From the NCBI GenBank assembly GCA_013812695.1, contig JACCSZ010000428.1:1-26112 (forward strand): a stretch of 26,112 bases of DNA, in the 5' to 3' direction. The stretch's first letter is position 1; each line of letters opens with the position of its first letter. Made by a program: the position numbers and the translations under genes. A model generated the notes under the pieces. The model saw only the letters and a list, made by a program, of their open reading frames with translations. It had not been told where the DNA came from and searched no databases. This document shows positions 1 through 9,184 of the stretch, piece after piece. The stretch is from Gemmatimonadales bacterium (lineage in GTDB: Bacteria; Gemmatimonadota; Gemmatimonadetes; Gemmatimonadales; GWC2-71-9).

Positions 1-2903
1 GGCATCGGCTGCCCGCGCCCGAGCGCGAGCGCGGAGCGGCGGAGCTCCGCGACCGGGCGGGAGAGCGCTCGCGACACCCGCTGCGCGCCCAGCAGCGCGG
101 CGGTCACCCCGGCGAGCGTCGTGAGCAGCAGGATGAGCGCGAGGTCGAGCTGGCGCACGCCGAGCGATGTGTCGTCGGCCAACTGCGGTGTGGCAAGCAC
201 GCCAATGTCCGTGGGGCTCCCTGGCTGCACGACGCGATAGCCGACCCGCTCCGCGAGCGCCGGGATCGATCCTTCGCGCGTCACCTCGAGCTCGCCGCCG
301 ATGGTGAGGGCGGTGTAGGCGTCGGCGTCCATGAGCTGCGGCATGACGCCGAGATCCTCGAGCACTTGCGTGCTGGTGCCGGCGAGCTGTCCACCCAGAT
401 AGAGTCCCAGATCCGCATCGATCCGCCGGCTCAACTCGCGGAGTCGATCGTCGGGCGCGGGGTTGCCGCCGCGGACGAGCCCTGCCGAGGTCAACACCGC
501 ATCACGCAAGGTCTGGGTGATCAGCAGATCGCGGCTGCGCTCGACCTCCTCGCCGAGCCGCGCGAAGCTCCAGGCGGTAAACCCGATGGCCGGTAGCAGG
601 AAGAACGCACCCAACGTGACGGCGAGTTGAATGCGGAAAGAGCGCGAAAGGCTACGCCAGCGCGGGGCGCGCACCCGGACGCCCGAGATCAGCTCGGCCA
701 TGAACCAGAGCAGTCCCAGCACCGCGGCATCGAGCACGACGACGAGCACGCCTCGCACGAACAACGGAAAGGGGCCACGGAGGTTGATGGCCACGTGCAC
801 GATGCGCCTGCCGCCGGGCAGCTCGAGCGGATACTCGTTCCGGACCGACCACCCCTCGCGTTGCCACCGCGGCGGAGGCACGGACACGTTCCGCTCCACG
901 GGCGGGCTCAGCGTCAGCCGGTAGAGGGGCGTCTGTTCGCTACCCGGGTCGAGCAGGCGTCCGACGCGTCCGGGTGGCACGAGCTCGGATCGGGGTCCCA
1001 CCGCGGCGGTCATGACGTCGCCGGTATCAATTCGCGCCATGAGGATGTAATGCACGCCGGGTACCCGCAGCACCTGCGCCACACGCACCGAAGCGTCGGC
1101 CGGCAGCGTCCGGACCATCGTCGAAAGCAGCGATTGCGGAAGGTCCAGCGAGTCCAGCACCAGCTCGTCGACGAGCACGCCTTGCGCGGACCAGAGTGCC
1201 AGGTGGGCGGGATACCGCTGGGAGTCGAGCGACGAGCCGCGCCACAGCGCGTACATCTCGGACGCCGTCTCGGGCGCCACCGCCCCCCTCACATCCTCCC
1301 CGAATCGTTCGAGCAGTGGCACGGCGAGCGGGTCGGGCTCGTTACCCAGGCGTGCCACGTCTCGCCGCGCGACCTGGACGCGGCCGGCCAACTCGGCACC
1401 CCAGGTTACGAGTGCCGAAGAGCTCCCCGCCACGAGCGCGATGCCCGTGATGGCGGCCCAACGCGGCGCAGGCAGCGTCACCAGCAACAGCGCGGGCGTC
1501 CACAGAAACGTGTACCAGTCGGGCCAGCCTCCCCGAGGACTCCAGACTACCACCCCGATCACCGCGGCCGCGAGCGCGATGGCCACGCCCAGCCCGATGT
1601 GCCACCACCGCCGGCTCTCGGGCTCGTTCGCGCTTCCCCTGAAGAGGGCGGCGGTAGGCACGATGAGGGCGGCGGCCGACACCGTCAGCGCGAGTTGCCA
1701 GCTCAGCCACAGGCCGATCGGCACCCCGTCGGCCGGGGGCGTGATGCCGCGTCCGAGACTGCTGATCAGATAGGGTGAGACCAGCAGCAGCAAGCATCCG
1801 ACCGCGATGCCCGGCCAGCGGCGTGGCAACTGGATGCGCCACAACCACACGCCGCCGATCGTGAGCAGGATCCCGGCGAGGGCGAGGACGCCGGCCGACC
1901 CGGACAGCGGCCCGAGCAGCGGCCTGAAAAATGTCGCCGGAGAGAACAACGGTTGCAGGCCGAGCGCCGGGCCGATGGGTCCGCGGATGGGGAGCCACAC
2001 CAGGGCGGCAAGCAGCGCGAGGCGCTCGAGTGGACGCGTGGCGGCGCTTAGCCCGAGCGCGACCACGACCAGCACGAGCCAGGTAACGAAGCGGCTGCCA
2101 CGCTCGTAGGCCAGCTCCTTGGCCGCTCCTTGCTCCGGGGGCACGGGCCGCACGCTGAACAGCAGCCGGGGTCCCGCGCTCGTCGGTTCCGCGTAGTCGT
2201 AGACATCGGCACTGTCGGGCGCCGTATTCGGCGGGTAGACCGTCAGCCCCACCTCCGTGCGGCGACGGAACAGCTCCGCCAGGCTGCTGGCCCGATCGGG
2301 GACGGCGGGATGCGCCCAGATCAGCACGCCGACGACGGCGGTCCCACGCTCGGCGGTGTGGCGCCTGGCCTCGAGCTCGACGTAATATCCAGTCGCGCGG
2401 GAGCCGGTAAAGTCGCCGCTGACCGAAGGCGCCAAGCGGTGGCGCCCCGCCCAGGCCCATGGCAGCCCGGCGCTGTCGAGGATGACGACGCTCATCTCGG
2501 GTCCGCCCGACGGCAACAGCCGGCCGAGGGCGCGGAAGGCTCGCTCCCGATCGCCCACCCGTATCACCGCGGCGGCCTCGGCCAGGCGCTCGGCGCGATG
2601 AAAGGCAGCGTGCAGGTCACCGGCCAGTCGCTCGGATGCCGCGTCCACGCGCCGTTGCCGCTGCTCGGGCCAACGCAGCTCGATCGCCGACAGCTGCCAG
2701 TGGGCGAGCGCCATGGCCAGCGCGAGGCTGGCGAGCGCCGTGACAAGCCCGCGCCGCCGCCACCTCGTGTGCCGCCATCCCGCCGGCACCAGGAGCAGGA
2801 GAACGGAAGCGAGCAGCACGGTTGCGGCGCCGGCCACCCACACCCAGGCGGGCCGGCGCAGCCACTCGGCGGCGACGCCCGCGGCGCCGATCACGACCAC
2901 CAT
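1..2903 (-). CDS. Large multi-pass membrane sensor, probable histidine kinase N-terminal part (cut by window start)
   Basis: I translated this frame by hand: 967 codons with no stop from the ATG at 2903 to the window edge. Helices lie near residues 1-14, 20-43, 52-68, 272-289, 293-306, 337-355, 363-384, 397-421, 434-454, 465-501, 712-739, 757-781 and 918-941. Three stretches appear extracytoplasmic: about 70-270, 500-710 and 782-917. After the last helix the text from residue 942 (RVSRALSRPVAELRRSA) reads like the start of a HAMP linker, with its conserved Pro. That arrangement is typical of membrane sensor histidine kinases, but the HisKA and ATPase domains would lie before base 1 and cannot be seen, so kinase activity is inference. 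The start is uncertain: the ATG at 2903 has no clear ribosome site, while an in-frame TTG at 2927 has AGGGG just upstream and would overlap the divergent creatininase-family gene. Confidence 0.8.
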   Translation of the reverse strand, partial: MVVVIGAAGVAAEWLRRPAWVWVAGAATVLLASVLLLLVPAGWRHTRWRRRGLVTALASLALAMALAHWQLSAIELRWPEQRQRRVDAASERLAGDLHAAFHRAERLAEAAAVIRVGDRERAFRALGRLLPSGGPEMSVVILDSAGLPWAWAGRHRLAPSVSGDFTGSRATGYYVELEARRHTAERGTAVVGVLIWAHPAVPDRASSLAELFRRRTEVGLTVYPPNTAPDSADVYDYAEPTSAGPRLLFSVRPVPPEQGAAKELAYERGSRFVTWLVLVVVALGLSAATRPLERLALLAALVWLPIRGPIGPALGLQPLFSPATFFRPLLGPLSGSAGVLALAGILLTIGGVWLWRIQLPRRWPGIAVGCLLLLVSPYLISSLGRGITPPADGVPIGLWLSWQLALTVSAAALIVPTAALFRGSANEPESRRWWHIGLGVAIALAAAVIGVVVWSPRGGWPDWYTFLWTPALLLVTLPAPRWAAITGIALVAGSSSALVTWGAELAGRVQVARRDVARLGNEPDPLAVPLLERFGEDVRGAVAPETASEMYALWRGSSLDSQRYPAHLALWSAQGVLVDELVLDSLDLPQSLLSTMVRTLPADASVRVAQVLRVPGVHYILMARIDTGDVMTAAVGPRSELVPPGRVGRLLDPGSEQTPLYRLTLSPPVERNVSVPPPRWQREGWSVRNEYPLELPGGRRIVHVAINLRGPFPLFVRGVLVVVLDAAVLGLLWFMAELISGVRVRAPRWRSLSRSFRIQLAVTLGAFFLLPAIGFTAWSFARLGEEVERSRDLLITQTLRDAVLTSAGLVRGGNPAPDDRLRELSRRIDADLGLYLGGQLAGTSTQVLEDLGVMPQLMDADAYTALTIGGELEVTREGSIPALAERVGYRVVQPGSPTDIGVLATPQLADDTSLGVRQLDLALILLLTTLAGVTAALLGAQRVSRALSRPVAELRRSALALGRGQPM

Positions 2904-2918
2904 CCACCACCACGCGCG

Positions 2919-3638
2919 ATGACTCAACCCGGACGCCCCTGGCGCTTGAAGGAGATGACCCCCGGTTCCGTGCGCCAGCGGCTGCACGAGCGCCCCGGCA
3001 TGGTCGTGCCGGTCGGCACGACGGAGCAGCACGGCCCGCATCTACCGCTCGGCTGCGACACGGTCATCGTCGAGCATCTCGCCGACGATCTGTCGGGGAG
3101 GTTCGGGATCCTGCGGGCGCCGACGGTGGAATACGGCGTCCACGCGCCGACTCGCGCGTTCCCGGGCGGCGCCACGCTTCGGCGCCGCACGCTGCATCGG
3201 GTCATGAACGAACTTATCGAGTCCTGGGAGGACGGTGCAGGTGTGCGCGAGTTCATCATCCTGACCGCGCAGGCCAGCGAGGCCCACCTGGAAGCGCTCA
3301 GCACGATCCGCACCGACCAGGCTACGGTGCAGGTCATCGATGTTTTCAGTCTGGATTTCGGCTCGCTGCTCGAACGGCCGGGCGCCCCGATCCAGGGTGG
3401 TGAGCTCGACACGGCGCTGCTGCTCTACCTCGCACCCGAGTTGGTCCAGATGGACCTCGCCCAGGATTTCGCCATTACGCCCGAGATGCTCGGCCGCTAC
3501 CGTCCAGGACACAGCCGCCGGCTGCCCCAGGGATCGCCGGGCTCGGTCGGATTTCCGAGTCTGGCCTCCGCCCAAAAAGGAGAGCTGCTGTATAGATTCA
3601 TCCTCGACCGCGTCAGCAGCTCTCTGACCGGGCCCTGA
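2919..3638 (+). CDS. Creatininase/creatinine amidohydrolase family protein with altered metal site
   Basis: This is a 239-residue protein of the creatininase family (amidohydrolases of cyclic amides, formamides and related C-N bonds; usual length 240-270). The N-terminal family motif is clear: GTTEQHGPHLPLGCDT at residues 33-48, supplying Glu36, His38 and Asp47, the expected ligands of a binuclear metal site. The substrate-side block is recognisable at 159-165 (QGGELDT, Glu162 kept). The usual NGHGGN/NGHYEN motif is replaced by TAQASE at 116-121, so the His and Glu normally there are Gln118 and Ser120. The protein may therefore bind one metal or be a non-enzymatic paralogue. The reading frame is open far upstream, but family similarity begins here. 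The ATG at 2919 starts 15 nt from the divergent sensor start and has no obvious ribosome site; a second ATG at 2955 is possible. It is followed after 16 nt by an exported protein gene, probably in one operon. Confidence 0.85.
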   Translation: MTQPGRPWRLKEMTPGSVRQRLHERPGMVVPVGTTEQHGPHLPLGCDTVIVEHLADDLSGRFGILRAPTVEYGVHAPTRAFPGGATLRRRTLHRVMNELIESWEDGAGVREFIILTAQASEAHLEALSTIRTDQATVQVIDVFSLDFGSLLERPGAPIQGGELDTALLLYLAPELVQMDLAQDFAITPEMLGRYRPGHSRRLPQGSPGSVGFPSLASAQKGELLYRFILDRVSSSLTGP

Positions 3639-3654
3639 GGCCACTGGAGGCGGC

Positions 3655-4302
3655 ATGCGCAACGCAGCGCTTCTGATGATGTTTCTGCCCGTCCTGCCGG
3701 CGGCCGCGCAAGAGCCGCAGGAGACCCGGCTCGTGGTCACGCAGGGCGGGCAGGAAGTCGGACGCGAAGAGTTCACGGTCCGCGCGAGCCGCGCTCGCGG
3801 GTTGCCGGGTTCGACGATCATCGCCGCCGCACGTTATCCCGCCACCAACCCGTCGACCCGGCTCGCGGCCACTCTCGAGCGCACGCCCGACTCCACCCTG
3901 GCCAAATTTCAGCTCGACGTGGAGAGTGCCGGCGCGGTCACGGTCATTCTCGCCGCCGGCTCGGGTGCACGGCTCATCGTGCGGACGGTGGCCAGAGGAT
4001 CCGAGTCCGGCCGCGAGCTGCCCGGCGGACCGGACGTGGTGCTGCTCGACGACGGAGTCTTTTCGCTCTACATGCCCGTGGCACAACTGGCGACGCCCGG
4101 CGGCCGTACGTTGACCGGCATCTTTCCACGGACGGGCACGCGCGCAACGTTCACCGCCCGCCGCGACTCTGGATCGGCGGGCGGCGCGGGACGGGTCGCC
4201 CTGAGCGGCGACATCATGGGCACGCTGGTGACGGACGCGCAGGGCCGCCTGGAACGGCTGGAGCTTCCGGCGAAGAGTACGATCGTCACGCGAGCCGAGT
4301 AG
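3655..4302 (+). CDS. Exported protein of unknown function
   Basis: The protein has 215 residues. Residues 1-19 form a short signal peptide (hydrophobic LLMMFLPVLPAAA, cleavage likely after Ala-Ala-Ala at about 18), so it should be periplasmic or outer membrane-associated. The mature part is rich in beta-forming stretches and in Gly/Arg/Thr. It opens with RLVVTQGGQEVGREEF, the kind of start seen in beta-sandwich lipid- or ligand-binding exported proteins, but I do not recognise a family. It has no cysteines and no catalytic motif that I can see. A good ribosome site (GGAGG, 8 nt before the ATG) and the 16-nt gap after the creatininase-family gene suggest co-transcription. The 120 nt that follow, before the TolC gene, show no convincing terminator. 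Confidence 0.75.
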   Translation: MRNAALLMMFLPVLPAAAQEPQETRLVVTQGGQEVGREEFTVRASRARGLPGSTIIAAARYPATNPSTRLAATLERTPDSTLAKFQLDVESAGAVTVILAAGSGARLIVRTVARGSESGRELPGGPDVVLLDDGVFSLYMPVAQLATPGGRTLTGIFPRTGTRATFTARRDSGSAGGAGRVALSGDIMGTLVTDAQGRLERLELPAKSTIVTRAE

Positions 4303-4422
4303 CACCCCCCTTTCAAGTCCTTATTACATCGCGTTCCCCAGCCTTCGTCGCAACCTGAAACCTAGGCGGCGAGGCGCCCGTATGGGGCCCCGGCAACGCT
4401 CTCACCGAAAAGGGCACATTCC

Positions 4423-5961
4423 ATGACTCGCTGGTTCGGCTTCGTCGCGCTGCTCGCGCTTTGTCCCGACGCCGGCGCGGCGCAGGACACGACCGCCGCG
4501 CTCCGCCCGGATTCGGCTCCGGCTTCGGTGCCGTCCGTGACACTCTCCCTGCAGGAAGCTCTGACGCAAGCACGGGCCAACAGCCCGGCCTACCGACAGA
4601 CCTTGAACGACGCCGGGCCCGCGAAGTGGGGCGTGCGGAACGCCTACGGCAACCTGCTCCCATCACTCAGCGTCGGCTCCGAGCTGGGATATACCGGTTC
4701 GGGCCAGTCCAACTTCGGCGGCGGTTTCGTGCGTCCCACTTCGGCCTTCCTCACCTCCGGTTACAACCTCGGACTCCAGTGGGCGCTGAACGGCCGCGCG
4801 CTGAGCGCGCCCGCCGAGCAGAAGGCGCTCCAGCGCGCGACCGAGGAGGACATCAGCGGCGCCGGTGTCGCGCTCCGCGCCGAGATCGAGAGCCAGTACC
4901 TCTCGACCCTTCAGGCCACGGCGCAGGTGGCGGTGGCCCGCCAGCAGGTGACCCGCAACGCCGACTTCCTGAGACTCGCGAATGCGCGCTACCAGGTGGG
5001 GCAAGCCACCTTGCTCGAGGTGCGCCAGGCGGAGGTGATCAAAGGACAGAGCGACGTGGCGCTGCTGCGCGCGGTGCAGGCGGAGAACGAGGCCAAGCTC
5101 GACCTATTGCGCCGGATAGGGGTTGAGCCGCCGGTGATGGTCGATCGCATCGGGCTGAGCGACTCATTCCCGGTGACGCAGCCCGCGTTCCAGCTCGATT
5201 CCCTGCTACGACTGGCCGACGAGCAGAACCCGTCCCTCCGCTCGCTCCGGGCTCGCCGCTCCGCCGCGTCCTTTGGCGTGCGCTCGGCCAAGAGCGAATT
5301 TCTGCCGACACTCTCGGCGCAGGCGGGATGGAGCGGGTTCACCCAGCAGTTCACCAGCGAGGGTTTTCTGCTCGATCAGAGGCTGGCGGACGCCCAATCA
5401 CTGGTGGCTGGCTGCCAGTCGACCAACGAGGTGCGGGCCGCCGTGGGGCTCGGGATCACGGACTGCTTCGCCGTGGCGGGTCTCGACGGCACGGGGGCGG
5501 CGCTGCAAGGCCCGGTGAGCCAGCAGATCCTCAACGCCAACAACGTGTTCCCGTTCGACTACACCGGCCAGCCCTTTCAGGCCAGCCTCCGCGTGTCGCT
5601 CCCGATCTTCACGGGCTTCGGCCGTTCGCTCCGACTCTCGCAAGCGCGCGCCCAGGAGCAGGACGCCGATGAGGGCGCTCGCGCCCGCCGGCTGCAGGTG
5701 CGGAGCGAGGTGCACGCCCGCTACCTCGGCCTCCAGACCTCCTTCCAGGCCATCGCCGTCCAGGAAGCGAACCGGTCCGCGGCACGCGACCAGCTGCGCC
5801 TGGCGCAGGATCGCTATCGGCTCGGCGCGGGGACGTCGCTCGAGGTGTCGGACGCCCAGAACGCCGTGCAGCGGGCCGAAGGCGACTACGTGAACGCCGT
5901 GTACGATTATCACAAATCGATCGCCGCCCTCGAAGGCGCGGTCGGCCGTCCCCTTCGCTAA
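4423..5961 (+). CDS. TolC-family outer membrane efflux channel
   Basis: The protein has 512 residues, close to the family norm of 420-500 plus an insertion. Residues 1-20 are a signal peptide. Two outer-membrane-efflux repeats follow: the first begins near residue 40 (TLSLQEALTQARANSP) and the second near 260 (LLRLADEQNPSLRSL). Each has the long Ala/Arg/Gln-rich helices that build the periplasmic tunnel, for example RQQVTRNADFLRLANARYQV and DQLRLAQDRYRLGAGTSLEV. A loop of about 70 residues between beta strands (about 305-375) holds two cysteines, Cys331 and Cys348, which could form a disulfide on the cell surface. It heads the efflux operon, with the MacA-type adaptor 12 nt downstream. The ATG has only a weak AAAGGG ribosome site, 8 nt upstream. 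Transport of macrolide-, lipid- or peptide-like substrates is inferred from the neighbours; the actual substrate is unknown. Confidence 0.93.
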   Translation: MTRWFGFVALLALCPDAGAAQDTTAALRPDSAPASVPSVTLSLQEALTQARANSPAYRQTLNDAGPAKWGVRNAYGNLLPSLSVGSELGYTGSGQSNFGGGFVRPTSAFLTSGYNLGLQWALNGRALSAPAEQKALQRATEEDISGAGVALRAEIESQYLSTLQATAQVAVARQQVTRNADFLRLANARYQVGQATLLEVRQAEVIKGQSDVALLRAVQAENEAKLDLLRRIGVEPPVMVDRIGLSDSFPVTQPAFQLDSLLRLADEQNPSLRSLRARRSAASFGVRSAKSEFLPTLSAQAGWSGFTQQFTSEGFLLDQRLADAQSLVAGCQSTNEVRAAVGLGITDCFAVAGLDGTGAALQGPVSQQILNANNVFPFDYTGQPFQASLRVSLPIFTGFGRSLRLSQARAQEQDADEGARARRLQVRSEVHARYLGLQTSFQAIAVQEANRSAARDQLRLAQDRYRLGAGTSLEVSDAQNAVQRAEGDYVNAVYDYHKSIAALEGAVGRPLR

Positions 5962-5973
5962 CGAGGAACGCCC

Positions 5974-7248
5974 ATGTCGCGCGGGATGAAGATCGGTCTG
6001 ATCGTCGTGGTGGTCGCGCTGGCGGCCGGCGGCGTCGCGGCATACCAGATCGACAAGAAGAAAACCGCCGGTACGGCGGTGCGCATGGAGCAGGTGGCTC
6101 GGCGCGATCTGGTCAGCGCGGTGACGGCGAGCGGCAAGATCGAGGCGAAGACGTCGGTGGACATCAGCGCCGACATCACCGGCCGGATCATCCGGATCGC
6201 CGTGCGCGAGGGCGACCTGGTGAGCAAAGGCCAGTTCCTGATCCAGATCGACCCGGCGCAGTATCAAGCCGCGGTGTCGCGCGCGCAGGGCGTCGTCGCC
6301 TCGACCGAAGCGACGCTGGCGCAGACCCGCGCCAACCTGGATCAGGCGGAGCGCGCGTGGAATCGCGCGCGGCAGCTCACGCAGCTCGGGCCCAACCTGA
6401 TCGCGCCCGAGGCGGCCGAGCAGGCGCAGACGTCCTGGCAGGTGGCGCAGGCCAACCATCAAGCCACGCGGGCCCAGCTCGAACAATCACGCGCGGGCCT
6501 CGCGGAAGCCCGCGACAACCTGTCCAAGACCCGGTTGATGTCGCCGATTTCGGGCCGGGTCGTGCGCCTGGCGGTCGAGGAGGGTGAAGTGGCGGTGCCG
6601 GGTACGTTCTCGCGGGAGACCGGCTTGCTCCTGACGATCGCGGACCTCTCGGTGATCCTCGCCAAGGTGCAGGTGGACGAGACCGACGTCGTCCGCCTCG
6701 CGGCCGCCGATTCGGTGGCGATCACGATCGACGCCTACCCGGACACCACGTTCGTCGGGCGGGTGACGGAGATCAGCCACAGCGCCAAGCTGACCGCGAC
6801 CCAGACCGCCTCGGGCTCGAACGACCGCGCGGTGGACTTCGACGTCGAGGTGACGCTCGACAACCCGCCGCGTGACATCCGGCCCGACCTGAGCTGCACC
6901 GCGCGCATGGTGACGGACACGCGGAACCGTGCCCTCAGCATCCCGATCATCGCGCTCACCGTGCGGGACCACGAGCGGGTGCCGAACGAAAATCCGAATG
7001 TGGATACCACCAGAATCAAGCGGCCCGGCAAGGAAGCCGAAGGTGTGTTCACCGTGCGGGAAGGGGCCGCGCTGTTCCGCCCGGTCAAGGTCGGCATTGC
7101 GGGCGACGAGTACTTCGAAGTCGTCGACGGGCTCCGCGAGGGCGAGACCATCGTGGCCGGCACCTACCAGGCCATTCGCGACCTCAAGGACGGCGACCGG
7201 GTGAGCCTGGCCGACACGACCAAGCAGGACGCGGAGACCGAGTCATGA
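5974..7248 (+). CDS. MacA-type periplasmic adaptor (HlyD/RND membrane fusion family)
   Basis: This 424-residue adaptor links an inner membrane ABC transporter to the TolC-type channel. Residues 5-24 form an uncleaved N-terminal membrane anchor (IGLIVVVVALAAGGVAAYQI). The first half of a biotinyl-lipoyl barrel is near 45-85 (ASGKIEAKTSVDISADITG), followed by an Ala/Gln-rich alpha-hairpin at about 95-185 that would dock on the channel. The second lipoyl half (SPISGRVVRLAVEEGEVAVPG) follows, then beta-barrel and membrane-proximal domains up to about 405. The C-terminus is polar. Start choice: ATG with GAGGA 6-7 nt upstream, 12 nt after the TolC gene. Its stop overlaps the start of the ATPase gene (ATGA), which implies translational coupling. 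MacA is the closest named relative; the assignment rests on its pairing with a MacB-type ATPase. Confidence 0.93.
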   Translation: MSRGMKIGLIVVVVALAAGGVAAYQIDKKKTAGTAVRMEQVARRDLVSAVTASGKIEAKTSVDISADITGRIIRIAVREGDLVSKGQFLIQIDPAQYQAAVSRAQGVVASTEATLAQTRANLDQAERAWNRARQLTQLGPNLIAPEAAEQAQTSWQVAQANHQATRAQLEQSRAGLAEARDNLSKTRLMSPISGRVVRLAVEEGEVAVPGTFSRETGLLLTIADLSVILAKVQVDETDVVRLAAADSVAITIDAYPDTTFVGRVTEISHSAKLTATQTASGSNDRAVDFDVEVTLDNPPRDIRPDLSCTARMVTDTRNRALSIPIIALTVRDHERVPNENPNVDTTRIKRPGKEAEGVFTVREGAALFRPVKVGIAGDEYFEVVDGLREGETIVAGTYQAIRDLKDGDRVSLADTTKQDAETES

Positions 7249-7942
7249 GCGAGGTCATTCGGATTCGCGAGCTGACCCGGGAATACCGGATGGGCGAGGA
7301 GCGCATCCTCGCGCTCCAGGCGGTGAGCCTCGACATCCGGCGCAACGAATACGTGGCGATCATGGGTCCGTCGGGCTCGGGCAAGTCGACCATGATGAAC
7401 CTGCTCGGCTGCCTCGACACGCCGACCGGCGGAGAGTACTGGCTGAACGGGCAAGAGGTGTCGCGCTTGACGGATGACGAGCTCGCGCGGGTGCGGAACC
7501 GCGAGATCGGATTCGTGTTCCAGACGTTCAACCTGCTGCCGCGCGCGACCGCCCTGCACAACGTCGAGCTGCCGCTGGTGTACGCGGGCGTGGGCGCCCG
7601 CGAGCGGCGCGAGCGGGCCGCGGCGGCGCTCGCGCAGGTGGGGCTCGAGCACCGGATGGACCACCGGCCGACCGAGCTCTCGGGCGGCCAGCGGCAGCGG
7701 GTAGCCATCGCCCGGGCACTCGTCAACGCGCCGTCGATCCTGCTGGCGGACGAGCCCACCGGCAACCTCGACAGCGTCACGAGCGAAGAGATCATGCGGC
7801 TCTTCGCCGGCCTGCACGCCGCCGGACAGACGGTGATCGTAGTGACCCACGAGCCCGACATCGCCGCGCGCGCCGAGCGGGTGGTGGTGCTGCGCGACGG
7901 CCGGGTCGAGAGCGATCGCCTGACGCGGGGCGCTGCGGCCTG

Positions 7943-7943
<1 letters not shown>
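7245..7943 (+). CDS. MacB/LolD-type ABC transporter ATPase
   Basis: This is a stand-alone nucleotide-binding subunit of 232 residues. All ABC motifs are intact: Walker A GPSGSGKST at 41-49, the Q-loop in the text FVFQTFNLLPRATALHNVELP, signature LSGGQRQRVAIARAL, Walker B ILLADEPTGNLD, and H-loop VVTHEPD. It belongs to the type VII (mechanotransmission) group with MacB, LolD and FtsE. In E. coli MacB the ATPase is fused to its membrane domain; here it is separate and is the only ATPase for four permease genes downstream. It overlaps the adaptor gene by 4 nt and the first permease gene by 1 nt (TGATG), so the genes are translationally coupled. It should energise periplasm-to-outside export through the TolC-type channel, not transport across the inner membrane itself. 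Confidence 0.96.

Positions 7944-9180
<1,237 letters not shown>

Positions 9181-9184
<4 letters not shown>

Noticed and set aside
627..1778. 383-codon open frame on the plus strand
   Set aside because: Antisense to the membrane sensor; His/Arg/Gly-rich shadow composition typical of GC-rich DNA.
1342..2460. 372-codon minus-strand open frame overlapping the sensor gene
   Set aside because: Different frame from the sensor, Arg/Ala/Gly-rich with no domain; the sensor frame gives coherent helices and a HAMP-like segment.
2130..2918. Upstream extension of the creatininase-family frame
   Set aside because: Shadow composition and antisense to the sensor; family similarity begins only after 2919.
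4303..4422. Promoter for the efflux operon
   Set aside because: Some AT-rich hexamers (TTACAT near 4323) but no -35/-10 pair at acceptable spacing; not strong enough to list.
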